From assembly GCF_000307105.1 (NCBI RefSeq), contig NC_018645.1, forward strand, positions 2,999,501 to 3,063,500: a stretch of 64,000 bases of DNA. The letters are read 5' to 3'. A program made the translations under genes and the position numbers. A model generated the notes under the pieces. That model saw nothing but the letters and a program-made list of their open reading frames with translations. It searched no databases and had not been told where the DNA came from. Position 1 is the first letter of the stretch; each line of letters begins with the position of its first letter. Of the stretch, positions 30,098 to 38,600 are shown one piece after another. The DNA is from Desulfobacula toluolica Tol2 (GTDB lineage Bacteria; Desulfobacterota; Desulfobacteria; Desulfobacterales; Desulfobacteraceae).

Positions 30098-30189
30098 TAA
30101 CTGCCACGGGCAGACTTGGTCTTTCACCTTGGTTTGCCCACAACAAAGATTGAAAGTCTTTGTTTGGATTTTTGAAGGCTTTCATATAA
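30098..30189 (+). promoter_or_regulatory. Two-hairpin leader element, copy c (first of a tandem pair)
   Basis: AACTGCCACGGGCAGAC…GGTTTGCCC, CACAACAAAG, then GAAAGTC…GGCTTTCATATAA. Near-identical to copies b and e through the first hairpin; the loop of the second differs in sequence and length. Copy d follows after one base. Confidence 0.55.
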
Positions 30190-30190
30190 A

Positions 30191-30270
30191 CGGCCATGGC
30201 AGATTAAGCTGCCACAACAAAAAATGAAAGAGATTTGGTTTTAATAAGTTAGAAGTTCTTTCATATAAAA
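30191..30270 (+). promoter_or_regulatory. Two-hairpin leader element, copy d (diverged, second of tandem pair)
   Basis: The first hairpin is rebuilt as GGCAG ATTAA GCTGCC, followed by ACAACAAA and TGAAAGA…TTCTTTCATATAA. The stem differs from copies b/c/e but still pairs, which argues for selection on structure. It ends next to the ribosome site (AGAGG) of the yejA-like gene. Confidence 0.55.
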
Positions 30271-30284
30271 AAAAGAGGTAACTT

Positions 30285-32105
30285 GTGAAAAAAACAATCA
30301 TTATGCTGATCATCCTGTGGATGACCGGGATATGTCCGGCAGATGAGGCATCAATCATCTCAACCGATTTTTCTTTAAGGGACACTCCAAAATATGGTCA
30401 GGGATTTACCCATTTTGACTATGTTAATCCCAATGCCCCCAAAGGCGGATCAGTAACCCTTTCCACCACAGGCACCTTTGACAGTTTCAACCGTTACGCT
30501 CAAAGGGGAGATGCCGCTGCAGGCAGTGAACAGCTGTATGACACCCTGATGACGCCTTCTGATGATGAAATTGATGTACTCTACCCCTTGATTGCAGAAA
30601 AAATAGAATATTCAAAAGACTATACATGGATTATTTTTACCATCAATAAAAACGCCCGGTTTCAGGATAAAAAACCCATTACCTCAGCAGATGTAGTGTT
30701 TACCTTTAACACTTTCATGACCCAGGGAGTGCCGCAGTTTAAAAGCTATTATAAAAATGTCTCCCATGTTGAGGCCTTAGATACACACAGGGTAAAATTC
30801 ACCCTTAAAAAAAGCCGGCTGGAATTGCTGCACTCTCTTGCAGGGCTTGCCATACTGCCAAAACATTACTGGGAGACAAGAGATTTTTCAGCCCCCACCA
30901 CCGATGTGCCGCTGGGCAGTTCCGGGTTTACCATTGATACCTATAAAATGGGGCAGTATGTGGTGATCAAGCGGTTAAAAGACTACTGGGCAAAGGATTT
31001 GCCGGTCAACAAGGGACGACATAATTTTGATTTGATCCGGTACGACTATTACAAGGACGAAATTGTCACCCTGGAAGCCTTTAAAGCAGGAGAGTTTGAT
31101 TTCAGGATGGAAAATGTGGCCAAGCAATGGGCCACCATGTATAAAGGGGATTATTTTGATCAGCACCACATCATAAAAGAAGAAATTGCCCATGATATTC
31201 CCCAGGCCATGCAGGCGCTGATCTTTAATACCCAAAAAGAGGTGTTCAAAGATGTGAGGGTTCGAGAAGCCCTGACCTATGCCATGGATTTTGAATGGAT
31301 GAACCAGCATCTTTTTTACAACCAGTATACCCGAACCCGAAGTTTTTTCCAGAATACCGAGTATCAAGCAAAGGGGCTGCCGTCCAAGGATGAGATCGCC
31401 TGCCTTGAACCTGTGAAAGACAAAATTCCGCCACGGGTTTATACCAGTGAATATCAACCGCCTGTAACCGACGGCAGCGGCAATATCAGGTCTCAGTTGA
31501 GGACGGCTCTTGGCATCCTGAAAAAAGCGGGCTGGCAAATCTCCAACCGGAAAATGACCCATCAAAAAACCGGACAACTCATGGAGTTCGAGTTGCTGCT
31601 TTACAGCCCCACCATGGAACGCATTGCCATACCGTTCCAGGACAACCTGAAAAAACTGGGCATCACCCTGAATATCCGGCGGGTGGATACCACCCAGTTT
31701 ATCAACCGGATGCGGGCACGGGATTTTGACATGATTACAGGCCAGTATGCGGCCAACCCGTTTCCATCTTCCAATTTGAAAATCGTCTGGCATTCAAACT
31801 TTTTTGATTCCACATACAATACCGCAGGGGTTCAAGATCCTGCCATTGATTTTCTCACTGAAAAAATAGACCAGAACCAGACCGACAAAACCGCCCTGCT
31901 CCATTACGGCCGGGCACTTGACAGGGTTCTGCAATATAATTTTTTTGTCATCCCGGAATGGCATTTGAGCAAATTCCGGGTGGCCTATTGGAATAAATTT
32001 TCAAGACCGGCTGTGCGGCCCAGATATGCCATCGGGTTCATTGACACCTGGTGGATTGACAAGGCCAAGCAGGCGGCACTGCCCAACCGAAACATCACCC
32101 AATAA
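30285..32105 (+). CDS. yejA: YejA-like oligopeptide ABC transporter substrate-binding protein
   Basis: 606 residues, GTG start at 30285 set by AGAGG; N-terminal signal peptide (about 1-20). Family 5 extracellular solute-binding protein: GQGFTHFDYVNPNAPKGG is typical of the YejA branch, then the TSADVVFTFNTF domain and an RVREALTYAMDFEW region. It captures peptides in the periplasm for YejBEF. First gene of a four-gene operon in canonical order A-B-E-F. Confidence 0.88.
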   Translation: MKKTIIMLIILWMTGICPADEASIISTDFSLRDTPKYGQGFTHFDYVNPNAPKGGSVTLSTTGTFDSFNRYAQRGDAAAGSEQLYDTLMTPSDDEIDVLYPLIAEKIEYSKDYTWIIFTINKNARFQDKKPITSADVVFTFNTFMTQGVPQFKSYYKNVSHVEALDTHRVKFTLKKSRLELLHSLAGLAILPKHYWETRDFSAPTTDVPLGSSGFTIDTYKMGQYVVIKRLKDYWAKDLPVNKGRHNFDLIRYDYYKDEIVTLEAFKAGEFDFRMENVAKQWATMYKGDYFDQHHIIKEEIAHDIPQAMQALIFNTQKEVFKDVRVREALTYAMDFEWMNQHLFYNQYTRTRSFFQNTEYQAKGLPSKDEIACLEPVKDKIPPRVYTSEYQPPVTDGSGNIRSQLRTALGILKKAGWQISNRKMTHQKTGQLMEFELLLYSPTMERIAIPFQDNLKKLGITLNIRRVDTTQFINRMRARDFDMITGQYAANPFPSSNLKIVWHSNFFDSTYNTAGVQDPAIDFLTEKIDQNQTDKTALLHYGRALDRVLQYNFFVIPEWHLSKFRVAYWNKFSRPAVRPRYAIGFIDTWWIDKAKQAALPNRNITQ

Positions 32106-32194
32106 CTGCCACGGGCAGACCTGGTCTTTCGCTCAGATTTGCCCGCAACAAAGATTGAAAGTCACTGTTTAAATTTTTGAAGACTTTCATATAA
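32103..32194 (+). promoter_or_regulatory. Two-hairpin leader element, copy e
   Basis: Begins at the yejA stop (TAA-CTGCC). CTGCCACGGGCAG hairpin, alternative pairing with TTTGCCC, CGCAACAAAG, then GAAAGTC / GACTTTCATATAA. Lies within the operon, before yejB, so it may adjust expression between the binding protein and the membrane parts. Confidence 0.55.
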
Positions 32195-32235
32195 GAAGGA
32201 TACCCGGCAAAAGACTATCCCGGTAATAAACCATC

Positions 32236-33321
32236 ATGATTTCATACATTATTCGCAGACTGCTGTTGGTCGTTCCCACTCTGATTGCCATTGTTACCAT
32301 CAATTTTTTCATCATCCAGGTGGCACCAGGCGGCCCTGTGGATCAATTGATTGCCAAGCTTCAGGGCATGGATTCCGGCGTTATGGAGCAGGTCACGGGC
32401 AGCAAAACCGAACTTACACAAACCAACATGAAAGAAAAAAGCACCTACCGGGGAGCCCAGGGCCTGGACCCGGAAGTGATTGCCGAGATTGAACGCAGGT
32501 TCGGATTTGATAAGCCCATACATGTCAGGTACTTTAAAATGCTCAAGGATTTTATCTGCTTTGATTTCGGTGACAGCCTTTTCAGGGGCAGATCCGTGAT
32601 AGAGCTGATTGTGGAAAGGATTCCCGTGTCCGTGTCTCTCGGGCTCTGGAGTACTCTCATTATCCACCTGGTCTGCATCCCCTTAGGAATTAAAAAAGCC
32701 TTAAAACACTCTTCGCGCTTTGATGTCTGGACCAGCACGGTGATCATCATAGGCAATGCCATCCCTGTATTTTTATTTGCCATTCTTTTGATCATACTGT
32801 TTGCCGGCGGCACCTATTTCAACTGGTTTCCTCTGCGGGGACTGGTTTCCGTGAATTTTGACCAGCTGTCCCTGGTGGGCAAAATCCTGGATTATTTCTG
32901 GCACATGGCTCTTCCTACCCTTGCCCTGGTTATCGGAGGGTTTGCCACACTCACCTTTTTGACCAAAAACTCTTTTTTAGATGAAATAAGCAAGCAGTAT
33001 GTGGTAACTGCACGGGCCAAGGGACTGACAGAAAACCGGATTTTATACGGCCATGTGTTCAGAAACGCCATGATTCTGGTAATCGCCAGTTTTCCGTCCG
33101 CCTTTATAGGCCTTTTTTTTACCGGCTCCATGCTCATTGAGGTGATCTTTTCTCTGGACGGCATGGGCCTTTTAGGCTTCCAGGCAACGCTCCAGAGAGA
33201 TTTTCCACTGATGTTTTCCACGCTGTACATTTTTACGCTCATGGGTCTGATATTGTCCATTATCTCTGATATAACCTATACCATTGTTGACCCCAGAATT
33301 GATTTTGAGAAAAGAGGATGA
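32236..33321 (+). CDS. yejB: YejB-like peptide ABC transporter permease
   Basis: 361 residues (E. coli YejB is about 364). N terminus [19 protein letters not shown], typical of the DppB/YejB permeases, with VAPGGPVDQ in the first periplasmic loop. The EAA-type loop appears as [20 protein letters not shown]. Six membrane helices. Overlaps the next gene by four bases. Confidence 0.9.
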   Translation: MISYIIRRLLLVVPTLIAIVTINFFIIQVAPGGPVDQLIAKLQGMDSGVMEQVTGSKTELTQTNMKEKSTYRGAQGLDPEVIAEIERRFGFDKPIHVRYFKMLKDFICFDFGDSLFRGRSVIELIVERIPVSVSLGLWSTLIIHLVCIPLGIKKALKHSSRFDVWTSTVIIIGNAIPVFLFAILLIILFAGGTYFNWFPLRGLVSVNFDQLSLVGKILDYFWHMALPTLALVIGGFATLTFLTKNSFLDEISKQYVVTARAKGLTENRILYGHVFRNAMILVIASFPSAFIGLFFTGSMLIEVIFSLDGMGLLGFQATLQRDFPLMFSTLYIFTLMGLILSIISDITYTIVDPRIDFEKRG

Positions 33322-34376
33322 GGATAAAAAAAAATGATACGGACAAAAAAGAAATGAAGATGACAAAAATCAACCAGGAAAGATGGAACCGGTTCCGGGC
33401 CAACCGACGCGGATACATCTCTTTATATCTTTTTTCTATTTTATTTGTTGTGACGCTTTTTTCAGAACTGATCGCCAATGACAAACCCCTTTTAATCTAT
33501 TATGATTCCGGACTTTACTGTCCCCTTGTCAAAGAGTATGCAGAAACCGAGTTCGGCGGGGAATTTGAAGCCCCGGCAGACTATAAAGACCCTTTTGTCA
33601 TAGACCTGATCAATAAAAAAGGATGGATGATCAACCCTGTCATCCCGTTTTCCTATAACACCATCAACTACAACCTGGACGGCCCTGCCCCGTCGCCGCC
33701 ATCCCGGACCAACTGGCTGGGCACGGATGACCGTGGACGGGATGTGGTGGCCCGCCTGGTTTACGGGTTCAGGATTTCCGTATTGTTCGGCCTTACCCTG
33801 ACAATCTGTTCATCCGTGATCGGGATCATGGCAGGTGCCGTGCAGGGTTACTACGGGGGAAGAATTGATATTTTCGGCCAGCGGTTTATCGAAATATGGT
33901 CCAGCCTGCCCACCCTTTTTTTGCTCATCATCCTGTCCAGTGTGGTTCAGCCCAATTTCTGGTGGCTGTTGGGCATCACCCTGATGTTCGGGTGGATGTC
34001 TCTTGTGGGGGTGGTGAGGGCGGAATTTTTACGAGGAAGAAATTTCGAATATGTGACTGCGGCAAAAGCTCTTGGCTTAAGTGATATGAAAATCATTATC
34101 CGGCATGTACTTCCCAATGCCATGGTGGCTTCCATCACCTTTATGCCCTTTATCCTGGGCGGTTCCATCACCACCCTGACATCCCTGGATTTCCTGGGGT
34201 TCGGCCTGCCCGTGGGTTCCCCTTCCTTAGGAGAACTGCTGGCCCAGGGAAAAGCCAATATGCAGGCACCCTGGCTTGGGTTGTCCGCCTTTATTATACT
34301 GTCCCTTATGTTCAGCCTGCTGGTCTTTATCGGCGAAGGCGTCAGGGATGCCTTTGACCCAAGAAAGGTGTATTAG
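33318..34376 (+). CDS. yejE: YejE-like peptide ABC transporter permease
   Basis: 352 residues from ATG 33318; in-frame ATGs at 33354 and 33360 are alternatives because the first lies too close to AGAGG. Features: [15 protein letters not shown] first helix, [16 protein letters not shown], and the permease loop [21 protein letters not shown]. Partners YejB in the membrane channel. Confidence 0.88.
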   Translation: MRIKKNDTDKKEMKMTKINQERWNRFRANRRGYISLYLFSILFVVTLFSELIANDKPLLIYYDSGLYCPLVKEYAETEFGGEFEAPADYKDPFVIDLINKKGWMINPVIPFSYNTINYNLDGPAPSPPSRTNWLGTDDRGRDVVARLVYGFRISVLFGLTLTICSSVIGIMAGAVQGYYGGRIDIFGQRFIEIWSSLPTLFLLIILSSVVQPNFWWLLGITLMFGWMSLVGVVRAEFLRGRNFEYVTAAKALGLSDMKIIIRHVLPNAMVASITFMPFILGGSITTLTSLDFLGFGLPVGSPSLGELLAQGKANMQAPWLGLSAFIILSLMFSLLVFIGEGVRDAFDPRKVY

Positions 34377-34379
34377 CAT

Positions 34380-35975
34380 ATGAACAAATCCCTGCTGACC
34401 ATAAAAAACCTGAGCGTATCCTTTAAACTGGGCGACAGAATCACCCGGGTGGTTGAAAATGCCGACCTTGAGCTAAAAAAAGGGGAAACCTTGGCCCTGG
34501 TGGGTGAAAGCGGGTCCGGCAAGACCGTTACAGCCATGTCCATCTTAAGACTGCTGCCGGAATCAGCCATATACCCGACCGGCACTATTGAACTTGACGG
34601 TCAAGATTGCCTTGCCATACCCGATGAAGAGATCAGGCACATCCGGGGCAACAGGGTCGGGGTCATCTTCCAGCAGCCCATGACCTCCCTTAACCCCCTT
34701 CACCGGATCGGAAAACAGGTCAAAGAATCCATTTTTCTTCACCAGCCTGCCATCTCAGCCCGAAAAGCGAATGAACGAGCCCTGTTCTGGCTGAAAAAAG
34801 TGGGGCTGAAAAATCCCGCCAACAAGCTTGTATCATTTCCCCACCAGCTGTCCGGCGGTGAACGGCAGCGGGTCATGATTGCCATGGCCTTGATCAACGA
34901 ACCCGATATCCTTATCGCCGACGAACCCACCACAGCCCTGGATGTAACAATCCAGGCCCAGATCCTCGACCTTATCAGGGATCTGCAACAGGAAATGGGA
35001 ATGGCCATACTCTTTATCACCCATGATCTGACCATTGTCAAAAAAATCGCCGACCGGGTGGCTGTCATGAAGAAGGGCATAATTGTGGAAACCGATCATC
35101 CTGATAAGATCTTCACCTGCCCTGCCCACCCCTACACACGGCATTTGATCAATTCAGAGCCGACAGGCGGGCCTGACCCGGCAGACGAAGACGATGCCAC
35201 CCTGGTTGAAGTGGAACACTTAAAGGTCTGGTTCCCCATTCAAAAAGGCATCCTTCGAAGAACCGTGGATCATGTCAAGGCTGTGGATGATATCTGCTTT
35301 ACCATTAAAAAAGGACACACATTAGGCATTGTAGGCGAGAGCGGGTCCGGCAAATCCACCACAGGGTTTGCCCTTTTAAAACTCAATACCTGCAAAGGAA
35401 AAATCCTGCTCGGGGAAAACTCTCTCAATGATATGAGTAAAAACCAGATCAGACAATTGAGAAAAAGAATGCAGATCATTTTCCAGGACCCGTTCGGCAG
35501 CCTTAACCCGAGAATGTCAGTGGCCCGGATCATCGGGGAAGGCCTTTCAATCCATCGCCCTGGTATTACCAGAAAACAAGAAGAAAACGAGATTATCCGG
35601 GTCATGAAAAAGGTAGGCCTTGATCCCTCAAGCCGGGACCGGTATCCCAATGAATTTTCCGGGGGCCAGCACCAGAGAATCGCCATTGCACGGGCCTTGA
35701 TCCTGAAGCCCGAGTTCATGGTGTTAGATGAGCCCACATCCTCCCTTGATCGTTCCGTCCAGTTCCAGGTACTGAAACTGCTCAAGCAACTGCAAAAAGA
35801 GTTTCACCTGACCTATGTTTTCATCAGCCATGACCTCAAGGTTGTCAAATCTCTGTGCCATGACATTGTGGTAATGAAAGACGGCAAAATTGTAGAAACC
35901 GGCAGTTCAAAAAAAATATTTTCTTATCCGGAACAAGAGTACACCAGACTGCTTATTGCCACGGCATTTCATTAA
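34380..35975 (+). CDS. yejF: YejF-like peptide ABC transporter, double ATPase
   Basis: 531 residues (E. coli about 529). Two ATP-binding cassettes: Walker A GESGSGKTVT and GESGSGKSTT; signatures LSGGERQR and FSGGQHQR; Walker B ILIADEPTT and MVLDEPTS. Completes the yejABEF peptide importer, whose known substrates include microcin C-type peptides and oligopeptides. The following 200 bases hold nothing recognisable. Confidence 0.92.
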   Translation: MNKSLLTIKNLSVSFKLGDRITRVVENADLELKKGETLALVGESGSGKTVTAMSILRLLPESAIYPTGTIELDGQDCLAIPDEEIRHIRGNRVGVIFQQPMTSLNPLHRIGKQVKESIFLHQPAISARKANERALFWLKKVGLKNPANKLVSFPHQLSGGERQRVMIAMALINEPDILIADEPTTALDVTIQAQILDLIRDLQQEMGMAILFITHDLTIVKKIADRVAVMKKGIIVETDHPDKIFTCPAHPYTRHLINSEPTGGPDPADEDDATLVEVEHLKVWFPIQKGILRRTVDHVKAVDDICFTIKKGHTLGIVGESGSGKSTTGFALLKLNTCKGKILLGENSLNDMSKNQIRQLRKRMQIIFQDPFGSLNPRMSVARIIGEGLSIHRPGITRKQEENEIIRVMKKVGLDPSSRDRYPNEFSGGQHQRIAIARALILKPEFMVLDEPTSSLDRSVQFQVLKLLKQLQKEFHLTYVFISHDLKVVKSLCHDIVVMKDGKIVETGSSKKIFSYPEQEYTRLLIATAFH

Positions 35976-36175
35976 AAAACTGATTTAATTTTTACGGTAT
36001 GAAATAAATATTATGTTAATATTACTCATTTTTTAAAAAAACTAGGGGTTTTTACCTATTGCTTTTTTCATCATCCTTTTATACAAACAAACGGCATAAA
36101 AAAATTGCCTGATTACAGACATTTCAAAGATCCGTCATAGTAATCGACAGGGCGAAGCTATGCAAAATCCCCAAT

Positions 36176-37507
36176 TTAAAGATCCAGCGGACTTTTTGAT
36201 TCCTTGAGTGTCCTTGATTTTACGGTATGGGTATAGATCATTGTTGTCCGGACATCGCTGTGTCCCAGAAGTTCCTGAATGGTCCGGATATCATAGTTTG
36301 CCTGAAGCAGATGACTTGCAAAACTATGGCGAAAAGTGTGAGCAGTTGCACGTTTGGTAAGCTGCACTCTATTCACAGCCGATTTGATTGCCTTTTGGAC
36401 ATGACGATTATGCAGATGTGAGCGCCGATATTCATTTGTTTCCGGTACATAAGTCAGTTCTTTAGCCGGAAAAAACCATTGCCAGTTAAATTCCTTACCG
36501 GCATTTTTATATTTTCTTTCTATGGCATCAAACATAAATACTCCGGAATAATCCTCTTTCAGGTCATGCCGATGCAGTTTTTTTACCACATCAACCTGAT
36601 ATGTCAGATCAGACAAAATGGTTTCCGGTAAAGGCAGAGTACGATCTTTTTTCCCTTTCCCATCGTGAATGGTTAAAATACCGGTATCAAAATTAAAATT
36701 ATTCATTCTTATGTTCATACATTCGGACAACCTTAGCCCGCAACCGTATAGCAGTTTTACAATAAGATCATAAGGGTATCTGAGTTTTCCTATGATAAGA
36801 TCAATCTCCTGCCGGGACAAAACAACAGGAATATATGGCTTTCTTTTGGCCCTGACTACGCCATCAATTCTCCCGAATTCTTTTTTAAGGATATTTCTGA
36901 AAAAAAACAAAAGCGCATTAAAAGCCTGGTTCTGTGATGATGCAGAAATGTGCTGTTCAACAGCCAAAAATGTTAAAAAGGCTTTAACATCGTCTGTTGA
37001 CAATTCTTCAAGCGATTTTGATTGAACAAAATTTTGAAACTTGCTAACCCAAATGCTGTAAGCTTTAAAAGTTTTTGGTGAATAATGTCTCACTTTGATT
37101 TCATCACTCAACCCGGTATAAACATATTTCCAATTATTATCAAAAACCACTTCATTCTTATTGTATGAAACAGTCTGTTCGCGAATACTCAGATCTTCTT
37201 TTTCAAATCTGTTTTCGGAAGATGGTTTTTCAGGCCATTTTGGATGGATACCAAACATTTTATAAAATATAAGTATAGCGTCGTAGGCCTGTTTTTGCTG
37301 TTGTTTGGATTGTCTTTTTTCCCGCAATTTGTTTATGAAATGGATTAAACTTTCGGTATTTTTTGGCCTATGGTCATATTTGCTGCAAAAATCAATATAA
37401 TACCGCAACCATTTTCTGAAGAAATTATGATTTTCAGCTGGAATCCTATTGGTTATTAATTGTGCATCAAATTGCTTTAATAGTTGTTGAGATATTTTTT
37501 TCATCAT
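36176..37507 (-). CDS. intI: Integron integrase with N-terminal extension
   Basis: 443 residues. The C-terminal 310 residues align by eye with IntI: Arg in YGCGLRLSE (259), HTFRH (390-393), LGHSD (His416) and MIYTH (Tyr425), and KSPLDL at the end. Between them (about 318-366) is the integron-specific insertion (DAIERKYKNAGKEFNWQWFF…RRSHLHNR), absent from phage and Xer recombinases. The first about 110 residues have no counterpart in the 320-340-residue IntI of mobile integrons. It is transcribed away from the cassette array, as standard. It should insert and excise cassettes at attI/attC. Confidence 0.93.
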   Translation of the reverse strand: MMKKISQQLLKQFDAQLITNRIPAENHNFFRKWLRYYIDFCSKYDHRPKNTESLIHFINKLREKRQSKQQQKQAYDAILIFYKMFGIHPKWPEKPSSENRFEKEDLSIREQTVSYNKNEVVFDNNWKYVYTGLSDEIKVRHYSPKTFKAYSIWVSKFQNFVQSKSLEELSTDDVKAFLTFLAVEQHISASSQNQAFNALLFFFRNILKKEFGRIDGVVRAKRKPYIPVVLSRQEIDLIIGKLRYPYDLIVKLLYGCGLRLSECMNIRMNNFNFDTGILTIHDGKGKKDRTLPLPETILSDLTYQVDVVKKLHRHDLKEDYSGVFMFDAIERKYKNAGKEFNWQWFFPAKELTYVPETNEYRRSHLHNRHVQKAIKSAVNRVQLTKRATAHTFRHSFASHLLQANYDIRTIQELLGHSDVRTTMIYTHTVKSRTLKESKSPLDL

Positions 37508-37634
37508 GGTATCCGTATGTTAATATCACCCCGCGATGAATGATATGCGGTTAGAAACCATAAAATAGAATCCAACAATTGTCAATTAAATCTTTTGGGG
37601 ATGATGGATATGCGGACAACCGCTCAACTACTTG
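37508..37634 (+). other. Probable attI site and intI/Pc promoter region
   Basis: The stretch between intI and the first cassette. The best crossover is G/TTATTTTT at 37634: the first cassette's attC box CCATAAC implies a cassette start near TTATGG. GTTAGAA at 37551 is an alternative. Direct-repeat integrase sites and promoters were not resolved. Confidence 0.5.
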
Positions 37635-37671
37635 TTATTTTTATTAATTTCAGCCAAATAGGAGGACCTAA

Positions 37672-37848
37672 ATGACTAACACTCTTAACGGAAGTATAGT
37701 CACTAAATTAAAGTCTTTAATAGAAATACAAAAAGAACTAATAAAGAACATTGAAAACTTATCTTTCGATGAACGTTCACGCCTAAAGACTATAGAAGAA
37801 CAAATAAAAATTATTCAGACCGAGATAACAAAGGTTCTATCTGAGTAA
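37672..37848 (+). CDS. Small coiled protein, first cassette
   Basis: 58 residues with an ideal GGAGG site six bases before ATG. Almost entirely helical and charged (IEIQKELIKNIENL…), no Cys, soluble. Not recognised. It is the first reading frame after attI, hence closest to any cassette promoter. Its 3' end overlaps the end of the convergent gene at 37811. Confidence 0.6.
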   Translation: MTNTLNGSIVTKLKSLIEIQKELIKNIENLSFDERSRLKTIEEQIKIIQTEITKVLSE

Positions 37849-38074
37849 TAAGTTTCTCTTCAACATCTTTAGGGAGTTCAACCAGATTATTTTCTAACGC
37901 AAATAAAGCCCAATCTGCTCCTACAGATACTTTGGAATGAGTATCATTTGTATTTGCTGGCGGTAGACATCTCAATACTTCTGTCCAATTTCCTTCATCC
38001 ATTGCTTTATGTAATTCTGTATTAGTACCCCATACTTCTTTTGTTATTTTTATCAATTCAACAGGACGTTCCAT
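37811..38074 (-). CDS. Small acidic hypothetical protein, antisense in the first cassette
   Basis: 87 residues from ATG 38074, chosen for the GGAG site eight bases upstream. Acidic helical protein (…EVWGTNTELHKAMDEGNWTEV…), no family recognised. It reads against the array direction, so it needs its own promoter, as toxin-antitoxin and some other cassette genes do. Overlaps the 58-residue gene tail-to-tail by 38 bases. Confidence 0.6.
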   Translation of the reverse strand: MERPVELIKITKEVWGTNTELHKAMDEGNWTEVLRCLPPANTNDTHSKVSVGADWALFALENNLVELPKDVEEKLITQIEPLLSRSE

Positions 38075-38088
38075 AATTTTTTCTCCTT

Positions 38089-38138
38089 CCATAACCACAA
38101 GTTGGAGCGGACAAAGCCGCTCAACTTGGGTGTTCCAG
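38089..38138 (+). other. attC site of the first cassette
   Basis: CCATAAC box, stem CAAGTTGGAGCGG / CCGCTCAACTTG with one extrahelical G, then G/TTCCAG at 38132. The crossover coincides with the start of the ORF-less unit. Confidence 0.75.
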
Positions 38139-38287
38139 GCGGCTGCGCCGCCTGGAACGCGGTGCTGACTTCGTCCAGCCCCTGGCCCCGGCGCCTTGCG
38201 CCGGAACCAGGGGCTGGACCGGTCACCGCACGCCGATCAATCAAACTGCGTTTGCTTGATCGGCGCACGGCGCCGGTCAGCACCGCG
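38133..38287 (+). mobile_element. 155-bp ORF-less gene cassette, copy A
   Basis: Starts TTCCAGGCGG and ends CACCGCG, with G before and TT after, so both borders are G/TT crossovers. Internally TTCCAGGCGG pairs with CCGCCTGGAA; GCGGTGCTGAC pairs with GTCAGCACCGC enclosing two long hairpins. One base differs from copies B-D (ACGGCGCC versus ACGGTGCC). No credible gene. Confidence 0.8.
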
Positions 38288-38481
38288 TTCATGACCGGAC
38301 ACACGGGGGCGGGCTGGCAATTCACCCGATAATATGGTACGGCTGAAGCTTTGCTTCGCCGCCGGATATCGGAGATATAACGGACAGAGCGAAGCAAAGC
38401 TTCAGCCGTAGTCAAAGGAAAAATTCCCACCCCACTACCCCGGGCCGTTGAACATACCACTACACTGGATTAGCCAGTGAG
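38288..38481 (+). repeat. ORF-less segment with a perfect 22-bp inverted repeat and degenerate attC
   Basis: Arms at 38338-38359 and 38389-38410 are perfect complements (TACGGCTGAAGCTTTGC…) around a 29-base loop. It ends with an attC-like CACTGG / CCAGTG stem and GTTAACA at 38481, which starts the next cassette. Possibly a second, decayed ORF-less cassette. Confidence 0.5.
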
Positions 38482-38600
38482 TTAACATTAAAAAAAAATC
38501 GAGTAGAAATTTTCCATTCAGACTCGTTAGAAAAACATGACAAAAAATCAAAAACTATGATTGAATCCATTAGGCTATTTATAAAATCTTAAGGAATCTA

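Noticed and set aside
29802-30197. Minus-strand 131-residue frame
   Set aside because: Runs through the repeated leader element, has no ribosome site and no recognisable family.
36176-37507. Phage or Xer-type integrase
   Set aside because: The integron-specific insertion between the Arg and His-x-x-Arg boxes and the divergent attC array identify it as IntI.
38133-38287. 155-bp unit as a bidirectional terminator or MITE only
   Set aside because: All borders fall on G/TT crossovers with no target duplication, which fits a cassette better, though termination may be a side effect.
38053-38460. Minus-strand frames across the ORF-less units (also at 49756, 60601, 62384) sharing an Arg/Gly-rich peptide
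   Set aside because: They recur only because the GC-rich palindromic unit is repeated; no ribosome sites, and starts and ends lie in unrelated flanks.
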